64,000 nt of DNA. Origin: Fidelibacterota bacterium UBA6531 (GTDB lineage Bacteria; Fidelibacterota; Marinisomatia; Marinisomatales; TCS55). The first letter of the stretch is position 1. Each line of letters opens with the position of its first letter. The notes below the pieces were generated by a model. That model was not told where the DNA came from and searched no databases. It was given only the letters and a program-made list of their open reading frames with translations. The stretch lies in assembly GCA_002436185.1 (NCBI GenBank), contig DJKX01000062.1, positions 17,463 through 81,462 on the forward strand. The letters run 5' to 3'. A program made the position numbers and the translations under genes. Shown one piece after another: positions 18,525 through 27,382 of the stretch.

Positions 18525-20131
18525 TAATTTAGCCAAAGACTAATTCTTCCAGAAAACACTTCTTCATTTGCATCAAAAGTTAATTTCCCAGTGATATAGA
18601 TTAATTGAGTTAGTCTATAATCGAACTTTAAACCAATAAGTGTTGATTCACTAATATTCCCGATCAACATGGGTGTTGTATCATCCATCTCTTCATTTCT
18701 AAAACTATAGTTATCATTAGGGTCAGAACCAATCCCCGATCCTTTTTTCAAATAAGAGACATTCAGAGAAAGGAATATTTTATAAGTTGGCCACATATTC
18801 ATTTCCAAATAAAGCAATTGAGAATTCGGTCCCAGAGGAAAACCTAATCCAATTTCTGAAGACGTAAAGGTTAACAGTGAATCATTGTGAGTATAAACCC
18901 AGGGACGGCTTGCGGTCCATTCAATTCTGAAATCAGGTAATTGTGGATTTGCAAAAGGAACCCAATGCAATCCTGGTTGGAAAATGAATTTATTACCCCA
19001 CCAAGGTTTGAACAATTTAAACCAGGATAATTCATCCCAGAAAAATGTTCCGTAAAGGGATAATCCGGGTTTTACTCTCCAAAGCGCATCAAAAGACATC
19101 AATACATTATCCTGGTTTCCCAAACTGTGTTCTTCTGACCAGAATAGGTTGACAGGTAATAAATATCCTAATTCAATATCTCTATTCGCATAAATGACCA
19201 TTTCATTGAAAGAAAACGTAAGGTTTTGCGTTAATTCAAAATCAAATCGATGAGCTGCGATAAATTTATTGATTGAATTATCACCATTTGAAAATGGAGT
19301 TAATGATCCCATAATGCTTTGAGCCCGAATTTTCTTATATCTTTTTGATGCTCTGAAAAATGAAAATGATTGCACATTTGAAGATAAAATAGGTGAATGC
19401 TGTTTGCTGAAGCCCCAATAAATTGGAATTTTACTGATTTCAGCATTCATTATTACGTTTTTGAAATGTAATGATGCTTCACTTACATCCCAAACGAGCC
19501 AGTCAGTGTTTTCTTCTATAAGAGCATATCCTTGTTTGAATTCTTCAGGAAGTGGATGTCCTTCTTTATAGCCAATTCTGAATAATGAATATTTGCTGTG
19601 AAAGGATAATTGATTGGTGAATTTCCCTGAAATGGTTACTCGATCATTATAGAATGCTCGCTGAATGGTATCTTGAATATCAATGCTAAAAATTTCTTCC
19701 CAGTCAGCCCACATCAATAAATTATCGTCTTGATAAGATATAAATCTGGATTCAGCGTTTTTAGAATTGTACGGATGAATAATGTTTTTAATGGCTGTAG
19801 AAATTTGTTTTGATTGCCATGGACCTTGGATACCATGTTCAATTTCAAGAACACCAAACTCTTTTTTAAAGCGCATTAACAATGATTTTTCACGTGATGA
19901 TAAATTATAATCATCAGTAGATAATTTATCTAGAGCTTCCAAAATTTGGTTAACTGTAAAGGGTCGAATTCCAGGATGGATAACGTCGATTTTATGTTGT
20001 GTTAGTATGCGTAAAATAAAATCATTTACAGGATGATTCATGGGGATAGGTACATTTTGCCCTGTTAAAATACCGATATATAAAATTACGATAATAAATC
20101 GAAGCAATAGTTGTTGAGAATGTTTTAGCAT
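18521..20131 (-). CDS. Wzi-like capsule assembly outer-membrane protein
   Basis: A 536-residue probable outer-membrane beta-barrel that anchors or organises surface polysaccharide. A signal peptide (about 1-24, ending LYIGILTGQ) is followed by an alpha-helical periplasmic part (NDFILRILTQHKI, the NQILEALDKLS helix) and then long alternating aromatic strands ending in GRISLWLNY, a typical barrel C-terminus. The frame is open 29 codons further upstream, but ATG at 20131 gives a proper signal peptide. It is the only minus-strand gene in the polysaccharide cluster and is divergent from the sugar-phosphate transferase. Confidence 0.72.
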   Translation of the reverse strand: MLKHSQQLLLRFIIVILYIGILTGQNVPIPMNHPVNDFILRILTQHKIDVIHPGIRPFTVNQILEALDKLSTDDYNLSSREKSLLMRFKKEFGVLEIEHGIQGPWQSKQISTAIKNIIHPYNSKNAESRFISYQDDNLLMWADWEEIFSIDIQDTIQRAFYNDRVTISGKFTNQLSFHSKYSLFRIGYKEGHPLPEEFKQGYALIEENTDWLVWDVSEASLHFKNVIMNAEISKIPIYWGFSKQHSPILSSNVQSFSFFRASKRYKKIRAQSIMGSLTPFSNGDNSINKFIAAHRFDFELTQNLTFSFNEMVIYANRDIELGYLLPVNLFWSEEHSLGNQDNVLMSFDALWRVKPGLSLYGTFFWDELSWFKLFKPWWGNKFIFQPGLHWVPFANPQLPDFRIEWTASRPWVYTHNDSLLTFTSSEIGLGFPLGPNSQLLYLEMNMWPTYKIFLSLNVSYLKKGSGIGSDPNDNYSFRNEEMDDTTPMLIGNISESTLIGLKFDYRLTQLIYITGKLTFDANEEVFSGRISLWLNY

Positions 20132-20185
20132 ATACAATAAGTCTAAGGCCTTTAAAAGATTGGTTTCTATAATTATGTCAAATAC

Positions 20186-20215
20186 TTGACAACGTCTATA
20201 AATAGACTGTATTTT
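20186..20215 (+). promoter_or_regulatory. Candidate promoter for the sugar-phosphate transferase gene
   Basis: TTGACA at 20186-20191 and TATTTT at 20210-20215 are 18 bases apart, a sigma-70-like arrangement in the divergent gap. It would start transcription near 20222 and leave a leader of about 147 bases before the ATG at 20369. The -10 element is imperfect, and promoter consensus for this lineage is not known to me. Confidence 0.3.
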
Positions 20216-20246
20216 CAACCAACTTCAAGGAGTATTATCGCCCTAA

Positions 20247-20304
20247 ATCGCTAACAGTTAATCGGAAAATAAAACGAAATCATTATGAATAACTGTATAG
20301 CGAT
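20247..20304 (+). repeat. Long inverted repeat (14-bp stem, one bulge) in the leader region
   Basis: The arm at 20247-20260 (ATCGCTAACAGTTA) and the arm at 20290-20304 (TAACTGTATAGCGAT) are complementary over 14 pairs with one bulged base, separated by 29 bases. No T-tract follows, so it is not an ordinary terminator. It lies between Wzi and the sugar-phosphate transferase, inside the leader predicted from the upstream TTGACA element, and could be an RNA structure or a protein-binding dyad. Confidence 0.5.
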
Positions 20305-20368
20305 CCCCATTTCTGGTGTGATCCAGCACATTTAACAGAAATATAAAATCAACTAATATTTCATTATT

Positions 20369-21784
20369 ATGCTGGAAACATTCCAACACTTACGTATTCG
20401 ATATCCCCGGTGGATAGTGGCCTGGGGAATTTATTTCTTTGATGCACTCTTTTCTGCCATGGCTTTTACACGGGTACTGCTGCCTGTTTTTGTTAATCGT
20501 ACGTACTTTTCATCTCTGGATATATTTATGATATTTGCGGTGATGCAAACTGTGTTAGGTATAATATTTTTACCCATGAATCTTTACAGAAGCGAACCAA
20601 CCGTTTCCCGATTTTATGAAATACAACAAATGGTTCGTACAACATTCTTGATTGCACTATTGGCAATATTTGTTGATGCACTAACACCTGGCATTTGGTT
20701 GTTATCTCCTCAAGTGATTCTGCGCTATTGGCTGACGTTGGCATTTGGATTGGTTATTTCCAGATGGACGTTTCGTACAGTGCAAAAATATTTATTGACT
20801 AAAGGGTATGGTTTAAGAAAAACAATTATTGTAGGAATAAATAAAAGAGGGTTTCAAGTAGCCCATGACATTGTTGCCCAAAATCACCAAGGATTTGATT
20901 TACTTGGTTTTGTTCATTCAGATGATGATCCCCAATTAAATGGCGATGAAGAAATGAATGTCATAGGTCATGAAAAAGACCTGAAACAGATTATTTTGGA
21001 TAATCAAATATCGGAAGTCATTGTTGCACCAGTGAAATTAGAACATACTCACGTTACACGCATTATCACCCGGGCAAACGGTTCGCCGGTATCTATAAAA
21101 ATAGTTCCGGACCTCCATGAAGTTATCAGCGGTCTAGCTCGTACAGAGCAGATTTATGGGGTACCATTAATTCAAGTCAACCCGAACCTGAATACTGTTT
21201 ATAATACCATTATTAAACGAATTTTAGATTTATGTTTAGCTATTCCAATGTTGATTATATCGTCACCATTATGGATTATAGTTTCCGCTTGTATAAAATT
21301 CGATAGCAAAGGCCCGGTGTTGTACAAGCAGGAGCGCATTGGCAAAAATCATAGACGATTTTTCATTTACAAATTCAGGACAATGGTTAAAAATGCAGAG
21401 CAAATGACGGGACCTGTTTGGGCTAAAGATGATGACCCTCGTATAACAAGAGTAGGGAAATTGTTGAGAAGATTTCGTTTGGATGAATTGCCCCAATTAT
21501 TCATGGTGATTAGAGGAGAAATGAGTTTGATTGGTCCACGACCTGAGCGTCCATTTTTTGTAGATAAATTGGTTGATGAATATCCGTTTTATTATCGTCG
21601 CCATAAAATTCGTCCGGGAATTACAGGCTGGGCGCAGATCAAACATCCCTATGATCAAAATATTGAAGATGTCCGACAGAAATTAAAATATGATTTTTAT
21701 TATATTGAGAACCTGAGTTTTTCCCTGGATTTTAAAATTATGTTGAGTACTGTTTGGGTGATGTTGTCTGGAGAAGGACGTTAG
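20369..21784 (+). CDS. Undecaprenyl-phosphate sugar-phosphate transferase (WbaP/WcaJ-like)
   Basis: This polyprenyl-phosphate hexose-1-phosphate transferase starts the lipid-linked repeat unit. The 471-residue protein has about four N-terminal membrane helices, a Rossmann-like CoA-binding-type domain (KTIIVGINKRGFQVAHDI at about 152-170), a fifth hydrophobic segment (LDLCLAIPMLIISSPLW) and the catalytic Bac_transf domain with YKQERIGKN, KFRTM, RRFRLDELPQL and SLIGPRPERP. GITGWAQI near the end is also diagnostic. The closest class is the exopolysaccharide transferase type; the sugar could be glucose or galactose phosphate. Confidence 0.93.
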   Translation: MLETFQHLRIRYPRWIVAWGIYFFDALFSAMAFTRVLLPVFVNRTYFSSLDIFMIFAVMQTVLGIIFLPMNLYRSEPTVSRFYEIQQMVRTTFLIALLAIFVDALTPGIWLLSPQVILRYWLTLAFGLVISRWTFRTVQKYLLTKGYGLRKTIIVGINKRGFQVAHDIVAQNHQGFDLLGFVHSDDDPQLNGDEEMNVIGHEKDLKQIILDNQISEVIVAPVKLEHTHVTRIITRANGSPVSIKIVPDLHEVISGLARTEQIYGVPLIQVNPNLNTVYNTIIKRILDLCLAIPMLIISSPLWIIVSACIKFDSKGPVLYKQERIGKNHRRFFIYKFRTMVKNAEQMTGPVWAKDDDPRITRVGKLLRRFRLDELPQLFMVIRGEMSLIGPRPERPFFVDKLVDEYPFYYRRHKIRPGITGWAQIKHPYDQNIEDVRQKLKYDFYYIENLSFSLDFKIMLSTVWVMLSGEGR

Positions 21785-21847
21785 TATACCGTTGTAAATC
21801 CCTCATAATCGCTCTAATTTTTACACTTAATAAATACACTTATATAA

Positions 21848-23116
21848 ATGATATCCATATCCCGCATTCGTGAAAATCCAGATGCTATACAACAGGCAGT
21901 AGCAGCAAAAGGAGAAAAGATAGATCTGAATTCGTTGCTTGATCTTGATAAACAACATCGAGACACTCAAACAAAGGTCAATGATCTACGGGCCGAGCGC
22001 AACCAAGTCTCGGAAGAAATTGCCAATGTAAAACGCACCGGAGGTGATGCAAGTGATGCAATTAACGCCATGCGCGAAGTGGGAGATAAGATTAAATCAC
22101 TGGAAGATAAGGCAGATACGTTCAAATCAAAAATCCAATCAGCCTTGGAATTGATCCCTAATACTCCTCATAAATCCGTTCCTGCAGGCAAAGATGAAAC
22201 AGAAAATAAAGTTGTAAGAGAATGGGGAGATAAACCTGAATTTGATTATAAAATTAAAGATCATTTAGAATTGGGATCAGATCTCAAGCTCTTGGATTTT
22301 GAACGGGCTGCAAAAATTGCAGGATCGGGTTTTCCTCTTTATACAGGTTTGGGTGCTAAACTGGAAAGAGCCTTGATCAATTATATGCTGGATTTTCATA
22401 TTAGTGAACATGGTTACACCGAAATTTTCCCACCCTTTATGGCAAAATCTTCCGCTCCATTTACGTGTGGACAATTACCGAAATTTGCGGAAGATATGTA
22501 TTATACGGATAAAGATGAACTCTATCTCATTCCCACATCAGAAGTTCCTGTGACCAATTACCATAAGGATGAAATTCTGAAAGAAGAAGATTTACCGAAA
22601 TTTTACACTGCATATTCTGCATGTTTTCGCAGAGAAGCAGGTTCCTATGGAAAAGAAACGCGGGGACTATTGCGGGTTCATCAATTTAATAAAGTAGAAA
22701 TGCTAAAATTTGTAACACCTGAAAATTCATATACTGAATTAGAAAAATTAGTTGAAAATGCGGAGGCAATACTTCAAGCTTTGGGACTACATTATCGCGT
22801 CATTGAATTATGTACCGGAGATTTGAGTTTTGCTGCTGCCAAGTGTTATGATTTAGAAGTTTGGTCACCGGCAGAAAACACATGGCTGGAAGTTTCTTCC
22901 TGTAGTAATTTTGAAAATTTTCAATCTCGCCGGGGGAATATTCGTTATCGGCGATCCAGTGATAAAAAAACAGATTTTATCCATACATTGAATGGGTCAG
23001 GTGTTGCAACCCCGCGATTGGTGATTTCGTTGCTTGAATCGAATCAAACACCTGATGGAAAAGTCATTATTCCCAAAAATTTGCAGCCCTATATGGGGTT
23101 AGAGGTCCTAGGCTGA
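21848..23116 (+). CDS. serS: Seryl-tRNA synthetase
   Basis: SerS charges tRNA-Ser with serine and is a class II synthetase. It has 422 residues. The N-terminal long coiled-coil arm (about 30-105) is rich in Lys and Glu. The catalytic core has motif 1 around FHISEHGYTEIFPPF, the TSEVPVTN segment, motif 2 with FRREAGSYGKETRGLLRVHQF, and motif 3 in SGVATPRLVISLLE. Length and order are normal. The ATG at 21848 has only an AT-rich leader. plsC follows with almost no gap. Confidence 0.97.
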   Translation: MISISRIRENPDAIQQAVAAKGEKIDLNSLLDLDKQHRDTQTKVNDLRAERNQVSEEIANVKRTGGDASDAINAMREVGDKIKSLEDKADTFKSKIQSALELIPNTPHKSVPAGKDETENKVVREWGDKPEFDYKIKDHLELGSDLKLLDFERAAKIAGSGFPLYTGLGAKLERALINYMLDFHISEHGYTEIFPPFMAKSSAPFTCGQLPKFAEDMYYTDKDELYLIPTSEVPVTNYHKDEILKEEDLPKFYTAYSACFRREAGSYGKETRGLLRVHQFNKVEMLKFVTPENSYTELEKLVENAEAILQALGLHYRVIELCTGDLSFAAAKCYDLEVWSPAENTWLEVSSCSNFENFQSRRGNIRYRRSSDKKTDFIHTLNGSGVATPRLVISLLESNQTPDGKVIIPKNLQPYMGLEVLG

Positions 23117-23133
23117 TTCGATCCATTTGGGTC

Positions 23134-23817
23134 TTGTTTAATATTTTCTTTTGGACGCCCATTTGGGCGACCATTGGAATTGTCTTTTCATTTTTTGATT
23201 GGAGTGGTAGACCCATTGCCTGGGTTGCAAAACGATGGTCAAAGTTACTTTTATCTATTAGCGGTATTCCCTATTCTGTTAAGGGTCTTGACAATTTGGA
23301 TTCTAATCAACAATATGTATTTACGTCTAACCACGAATCAGCATTTGATATTTTGCTGGTCTTTGCAACATTACCATATAAATTGGTATTTATGGCCAAG
23401 ACTGAATTGCGAAAAATTCCATTTATGGGCTGGGCTATGATATTGGGTAAACATATTTTTGTTAACAGGAAAAACCATAAAGCTGCTATAACTTCGTTGG
23501 AACACGCCAAAATTTCATTGCGAAAATATCCACGTTCAATTATGATATTTCCTGAAGGTACACGATCTTTAAATGGAAAGATAAAATCGTTTAAGAAAGG
23601 CGGTATTATTTTAGCGATTCAAACCGGTTTGCCACTGGTGCCAATGGCCGTTTGCGGAACAATAGATGTTGTAAAAAAAGGGTCGTTTAAAATTCATCCG
23701 TCACCTATTTACCTAAAAATAGGTTTACCCATCGATATAAGTGAATATTCTTATGATGACCGAAATAGAGTTACTGAAATTCTTCGTGATCAGGTCGTAA
23801 ATTTGAAGTCATCATGA
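23134..23817 (+). CDS. plsC: 1-acyl-sn-glycerol-3-phosphate acyltransferase
   Basis: PlsC acylates lysophosphatidic acid to phosphatidic acid at the inner membrane. It is 227 residues from TTG at 23134. An N-terminal hydrophobic helix precedes the HX4D motif (His67-ESAF-Asp72), IFVNRKNH, and FPEGTRS. The start is uncertain: the same frame is open back to CTG at 23113 or ATT at 23116, and GAGG at 23102-23105 would suit a start there, overlapping the serS stop and adding six or seven residues (IRSIWVL). Either way the product is the same enzyme. Confidence 0.9.
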   Translation: MFNIFFWTPIWATIGIVFSFFDWSGRPIAWVAKRWSKLLLSISGIPYSVKGLDNLDSNQQYVFTSNHESAFDILLVFATLPYKLVFMAKTELRKIPFMGWAMILGKHIFVNRKNHKAAITSLEHAKISLRKYPRSIMIFPEGTRSLNGKIKSFKKGGIILAIQTGLPLVPMAVCGTIDVVKKGSFKIHPSPIYLKIGLPIDISEYSYDDRNRVTEILRDQVVNLKSS

Positions 23818-23844
23818 ACTACATAAATAACCGTTCTAGCCAAT

Positions 23845-23870
23845 ACATGATCCCGGACAATCATGTTTTT
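23845..23870 (+). terminator. Weak intrinsic terminator candidate after plsC
   Basis: ACATGAT (23845-23851) pairs with ATCATGT (23860-23866) around an 8-base loop, and the stem runs into TTTTT. The 7-bp stem is AT-rich and so weak. It is well placed, 28 bases after plsC and before rfaE2. Confidence 0.4.
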
Positions 23871-23921
23871 CCATTTAAGGCTAATTTTACAAAATGTGTC
23901 TTCTAAAACAAATGAGCGTGA

Positions 23922-24395
23922 ATGCTGTCAAGAACTGAAGTAAAGAATCTGGTCATTCGTTGGCAGGAAGATGGACATAAAGTCGTATTTACAAATGGCT
24001 GTTTTGATATTTTACATCGCGGCCATGTGGAGTATTTAGAAGCTGCCAAGGAAGCAGGGGATAAACTGATTATCGGGTTAAACAGTGATAATTCAGTGAG
24101 AAAATTAAAAGGAAGCACTCGACCTTTTCAAAATGAGCAGGATAGAAGAGCAATATTAACAGCTCTTTCATGTGTGGATGCAGTTGTCGTTTTTGATGAA
24201 GATACTCCGGCTAAATTAATTGCGGAACTCTTACCGGATGTATTAATAAAAGGCGGTGATTATGACAAAGATGAGATTGTAGGGCGAGATACTATACTGG
24301 CAAATGGCGGAGAAATTATAATAATCCCTTTCGTGGAAGGGGTCAGTACTTCAAATATAATTTCCAGGATTTTATCACGTAAAGCACTTGACTGA
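23922..24395 (+). CDS. rfaE2: D-glycero-beta-D-manno-heptose 1-phosphate adenylyltransferase
   Basis: This nucleotidyltransferase activates heptose-1-phosphate as ADP-heptose for the lipopolysaccharide inner core. The protein has 157 residues, the size of a stand-alone HldE C-terminal domain. It has the cytidylyltransferase signature VVFTNGCFDILHRGHVEYL with HxGH at His32-His35, then LIIGLNSDNSVRKLKG and VLIKGGDYDKDEIVG. The kinase half (HldE N-terminus/HldA) is not in the window. The presence of the gene supports an LPS-containing Gram-negative envelope. Confidence 0.92.
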   Translation: MLSRTEVKNLVIRWQEDGHKVVFTNGCFDILHRGHVEYLEAAKEAGDKLIIGLNSDNSVRKLKGSTRPFQNEQDRRAILTALSCVDAVVVFDEDTPAKLIAELLPDVLIKGGDYDKDEIVGRDTILANGGEIIIIPFVEGVSTSNIISRILSRKALD

Positions 24396-24444
24396 CCCTT
24401 GTGTTAAGTCTAATTTCGCCTTCCAAAATTTGCTCTAAAACCTT

Positions 24445-26076
24445 ATGATTAAAGAATTTACACGAATTTTTCTTGCACTGAATATCTTGGCAATGCCCCT
24501 ATTTGCCCAAGATACGACTGCCGCTAATTCTGAAGAGTTGGAAAGTAAAATAAATAATGGGCTAACAAATACCGTTTATTCTAATGGCAATGGGTCTGTA
24601 AATCGCCTACCACAATTGTTACTGGATGTGAAAGTGTTATTGACAGAAGCTATGATTGCCGATGTATATAAAGATACATTGGAAGTAATTTATTACCTGG
24701 ATCGTATTTATGATCTGCTGGGGGAAGCAGATCAACTGGGTGAAAAAACGGATGCAGATCAAGAAGAATTCGATCGCTTTATTGCATCTTTAGATGACAT
24801 ATATACCAAGCGACTCCATACTCTTGCATTATCAGAAGCCCCCATTTCCGCTGCCTATGCACGGCAAATGATTGATGACGCTACGATCCCTGTTGAAATG
24901 GAAATGGGAAACAGTAAATTTGTCGTCATAGATGATCGTGATGGACATATTCCTTTAGTCCGCACAAAAACAGTGGACCAGTTTATTAAATATTTTCAAA
25001 CCAAGGGCCGTAAACAATTTCAAATCTGGTTGGATCGTTTACCGGAATATGGTGACTTGATTAAGGATATTTTGGATGAACAGGAACTCCCTGAAGAATT
25101 GGTAAACCTGGCGATGATTGAATCTGGACTAAATCCCAAAGCATTTTCCAAGGCCAGTGCTTCAGGTATGTGGCAGTTTGTGTACTCCACAGGAAAAATG
25201 TATGGACTGAAACGTGACTGGTACGTGGATGAACGTCGTGATCCTATCAAAGCCACCTATGCTGCCTGTGCTCATTTAAAAGATTTATTTGCTGAATTTG
25301 ATCACTGGTACTTGGCGCTGGCAGCCTATAATTCCGGTTCTGGGCGTATTCATCGGGCCATTCGCTTGCACCAGACATCCGATTTCTGGCAGCTCCATTC
25401 TCTTCCCAGAGAAACGAGAAATTATATTCCATATTACTTGGCAGCAGCTATTATCACCAGAAATCCGGAAGAATTTGGGTTTGTCACCCATTCTGCAAAA
25501 AGCAAAACTCCCTTTGAATTCGATTATGTTGAATTGGAAAAAAGTGCAGACCTATCCGTTTTAGCACGTTCAGCCGGTATCAGTTTAAAGACGTTGAAGT
25601 ACTATAATCCTGAATTGCGCCAATCGGCTACACCTCAAAACGACACGTATGCACTGAGAATACCCAAAGGAACAAACAGTCAATTTTCAGCTAATTTTAA
25701 TGCTCTTCCTATGGATCAGCGCTTTGCGCCTCAGTATATTGTACACAAGGTTCGCCGCGGGGAAAGTTTGTCGACAATTTCTAAAAAATATAAAGTGTCT
25801 ATCCACGATGTGGCAGCTGTCAATAAAATTAGAAACAGGCATAAGATTAAAATTGGACAAAAATTAACAATACCTATACGGGGAGCTTATGCATCTCACG
25901 ATGGCCCAGCTGGACATATTAAAGTTGTATATACAGTGAGAAGAGGGGATACGTTGGGTCATATTGCAGAAGATTACGGTACGCGAGCCGGGAAGATCAG
26001 ACGTTGGAATAATTTATCTTACGGACAATATATATATCCCGGACAAAAACTTGTTTTATGGGTGAAACAAGGATAA
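24445..26076 (+). CDS. MltD-like lytic transglycosylase with two LysM domains
   Basis: This periplasmic enzyme cleaves peptidoglycan glycan strands to 1,6-anhydro ends. The 543-residue protein has a signal peptide (about 1-21, ILAMPLFAQ), a helical N-terminal region, and an SLT domain at roughly 190-310 with catalytic Glu226 in AMIESGLNP, followed by ASGMWQF and ALAAYNSGSGRI. Two LysM peptidoglycan-binding repeats sit at the C-terminus (about 431-476, VRRGESLSTISKKYKVS; about 494-541, VRRGDTLGHIAEDYG). The order matches MltD. No lipobox is visible, so it is probably soluble in the periplasm. Confidence 0.92.
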   Translation: MIKEFTRIFLALNILAMPLFAQDTTAANSEELESKINNGLTNTVYSNGNGSVNRLPQLLLDVKVLLTEAMIADVYKDTLEVIYYLDRIYDLLGEADQLGEKTDADQEEFDRFIASLDDIYTKRLHTLALSEAPISAAYARQMIDDATIPVEMEMGNSKFVVIDDRDGHIPLVRTKTVDQFIKYFQTKGRKQFQIWLDRLPEYGDLIKDILDEQELPEELVNLAMIESGLNPKAFSKASASGMWQFVYSTGKMYGLKRDWYVDERRDPIKATYAACAHLKDLFAEFDHWYLALAAYNSGSGRIHRAIRLHQTSDFWQLHSLPRETRNYIPYYLAAAIITRNPEEFGFVTHSAKSKTPFEFDYVELEKSADLSVLARSAGISLKTLKYYNPELRQSATPQNDTYALRIPKGTNSQFSANFNALPMDQRFAPQYIVHKVRRGESLSTISKKYKVSIHDVAAVNKIRNRHKIKIGQKLTIPIRGAYASHDGPAGHIKVVYTVRRGDTLGHIAEDYGTRAGKIRRWNNLSYGQYIYPGQKLVLWVKQG

Positions 26077-26103
26077 TCCTTAACCTTGTCTCGGAGAATA
26101 ACC

Positions 26104-26394
26104 ATGACTAAACAGGATATAATTGATCAAGTATCAGAAGCAACGGGATTGACTAAAGTGGAAACAGAAACCGTAATGAATGGTGTTATGACAGCCATTA
26201 TTGAGTCCCTTGCAAAAAATGAACGCGTTGAGTTACGTGGATTCGGAACATTTGGTGTTAAACACCGCAAACCGAAAAAAGCACGTAATCCGGGAACAGG
26301 TGAAACGATTTATTTGCCTGAAAGAAATGCACCGACATTTAAGCCTGCGAAACACATGCGGGAACGTGTAAATGATTCATTAACCAGAAATTGA
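26104..26394 (+). CDS. HU/IHF-family DNA-binding protein
   Basis: This small nucleoid protein bends DNA as a dimer. It has 96 residues. TKQDIIDQVSEATGL forms the N-terminal helices, VELRGFGTFGVKHR the beta arm base, and ARNPGTGETIYLPER the DNA-gripping arm. ATG at 26104 is chosen over an in-frame TTG at 26086 because CGGAGA sits 8 bases upstream, one of the clearer Shine-Dalgarno sites in the window. The COX24-like mini-gene follows after 9 bases and is probably co-transcribed. Confidence 0.95.
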   Translation: MTKQDIIDQVSEATGLTKVETETVMNGVMTAIIESLAKNERVELRGFGTFGVKHRKPKKARNPGTGETIYLPERNAPTFKPAKHMRERVNDSLTRN

Positions 26395-26403
26395 AAGTAA
26401 CGA

Positions 26404-26499
26404 ATGCCCTGCGGAAAAAAACGTAAGAAGCGGAAGATGAATACGCATAAGCGCAAAAAACGCCTGCGTGCAAATCGACATAAGAAAAAGAAAGTTTAA
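26404..26499 (+). CDS. AURKAIP1/COX24-domain small ribosomal protein
   Basis: A 31-codon gene. The product starts MPCGKKRKKRKMNTHKRKKR and ends in a Lys-rich tail, with about 19 basic residues out of 31. This closely matches the mini-proteins annotated as AURKAIP1/COX24 domain-containing in Bacteroidota and relatives, related to mitochondrial mS38 and thought to sit on the small ribosomal subunit. The HTHKRKKRLRANRHKKK pattern is the family core. It is shorter than most ORF cut-offs and is easily missed. Its position directly after HU supports a highly expressed transcript and the FCB-group assignment. Confidence 0.85.
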   Translation: MPCGKKRKKRKMNTHKRKKRLRANRHKKKKV

Positions 26500-26518
26500 C
26501 TAAGAGGTTAAATAGCCC

Positions 26519-27382
26519 ATGGGGCGTACCACACGGGTATTGCGCTGGATATTTCCCCTAATACTCACAAGTATAATTTGGGGTTGGGGGTATGATGTCC
26601 ATAAACGTATAAATGACAAGGCGGCTCACATTTTGGAGGGCGAACTTGGATTATATACAAAATCTCATGCTGATGAATTGGCACTTTATGCACCCGTAGC
26701 CGATTTTATTAAAGATGTTCACCATGATGAATTTCATCGGCATTTTATCGATGCTGATCTCTACACTGCATTCCCATTTGCTGATTTAAACATCAGTTAT
26801 GAAGAACTTGATATTCGTTTCGGCGAGGACAATATAAAGAAATGGGGAATGGCTCCATGGTCCATTGATGAGACAGCTAATGTCCTTATAAAAATGATGA
26901 AGACCGGTCGTTGGGATGAAGCACTTTATTATATGGGTCATTTAGGCCATTACGTTGCTGATCTTCATATGCCACTCCACACGTGCGCAAATTATAACGG
27001 TCAATTAACAGGAAATGATGGCGTCCATTTTCGTTGGGAATCGCGCATGGTGGATGAACTTATTCCGAAATTCGAACCAGTTGGGCAGGTCCGAAAAATT
27101 GATAACTTCATTGAATCTGCATTAATTATTACCAAAGATTCCTTCAGCGTTTATCCACGTTTACTTCGTGCCGATTCCATCGCCCGCAAGCATCTGACTT
27201 TTAAACAAGCTACGCAATTAAATACTTATAAAATTCTTCATTTTGAAGATCGTTATTTAAAAATACTTTATGCCGAGACAGAAGAAGTTGTCCATGATCG
27301 TTTGGGTCAGGCAGCTGTGTTGGTGGCATCGTATTGGTATTCATGCTGGCTGGCAGCGGGCGAACCGGAACTTCCAAAATGA
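26519..27382 (+). CDS. Zinc-dependent phospholipase C / S1-P1 nuclease-like exported protein
   Basis: The 287-residue protein has a signal peptide with basic start (GRTTRVLRW) and a hydrophobic run to about residue 22. The mature protein would begin near WGWGYDVHKRIN, where the family uses an N-terminal Trp and nearby His as zinc ligands. The later metal motif is H141, H144, D148, H150 and H154 in GHLGHYVADLHMPLHT, the HxxxDxHxPLH signature shared by S1/P1 nucleases and bacterial phospholipase C. Substrate cannot be decided between nucleic acid and phospholipid. It overlaps xseA by four bases (ATGA). Confidence 0.8.
   Translation: MGRTTRVLRWIFPLILTSIIWGWGYDVHKRINDKAAHILEGELGLYTKSHADELALYAPVADFIKDVHHDEFHRHFIDADLYTAFPFADLNISYEELDIRFGEDNIKKWGMAPWSIDETANVLIKMMKTGRWDEALYYMGHLGHYVADLHMPLHTCANYNGQLTGNDGVHFRWESRMVDELIPKFEPVGQVRKIDNFIESALIITKDSFSVYPRLLRADSIARKHLTFKQATQLNTYKILHFEDRYLKILYAETEEVVHDRLGQAAVLVASYWYSCWLAAGEPELPK

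Noticed and set aside
8157..21784. Polysaccharide cluster as a recently transferred island
   Set aside because: Composition drops in GC in the middle, as is usual for such clusters, but no integrase, tRNA target or direct repeat was seen at either edge.
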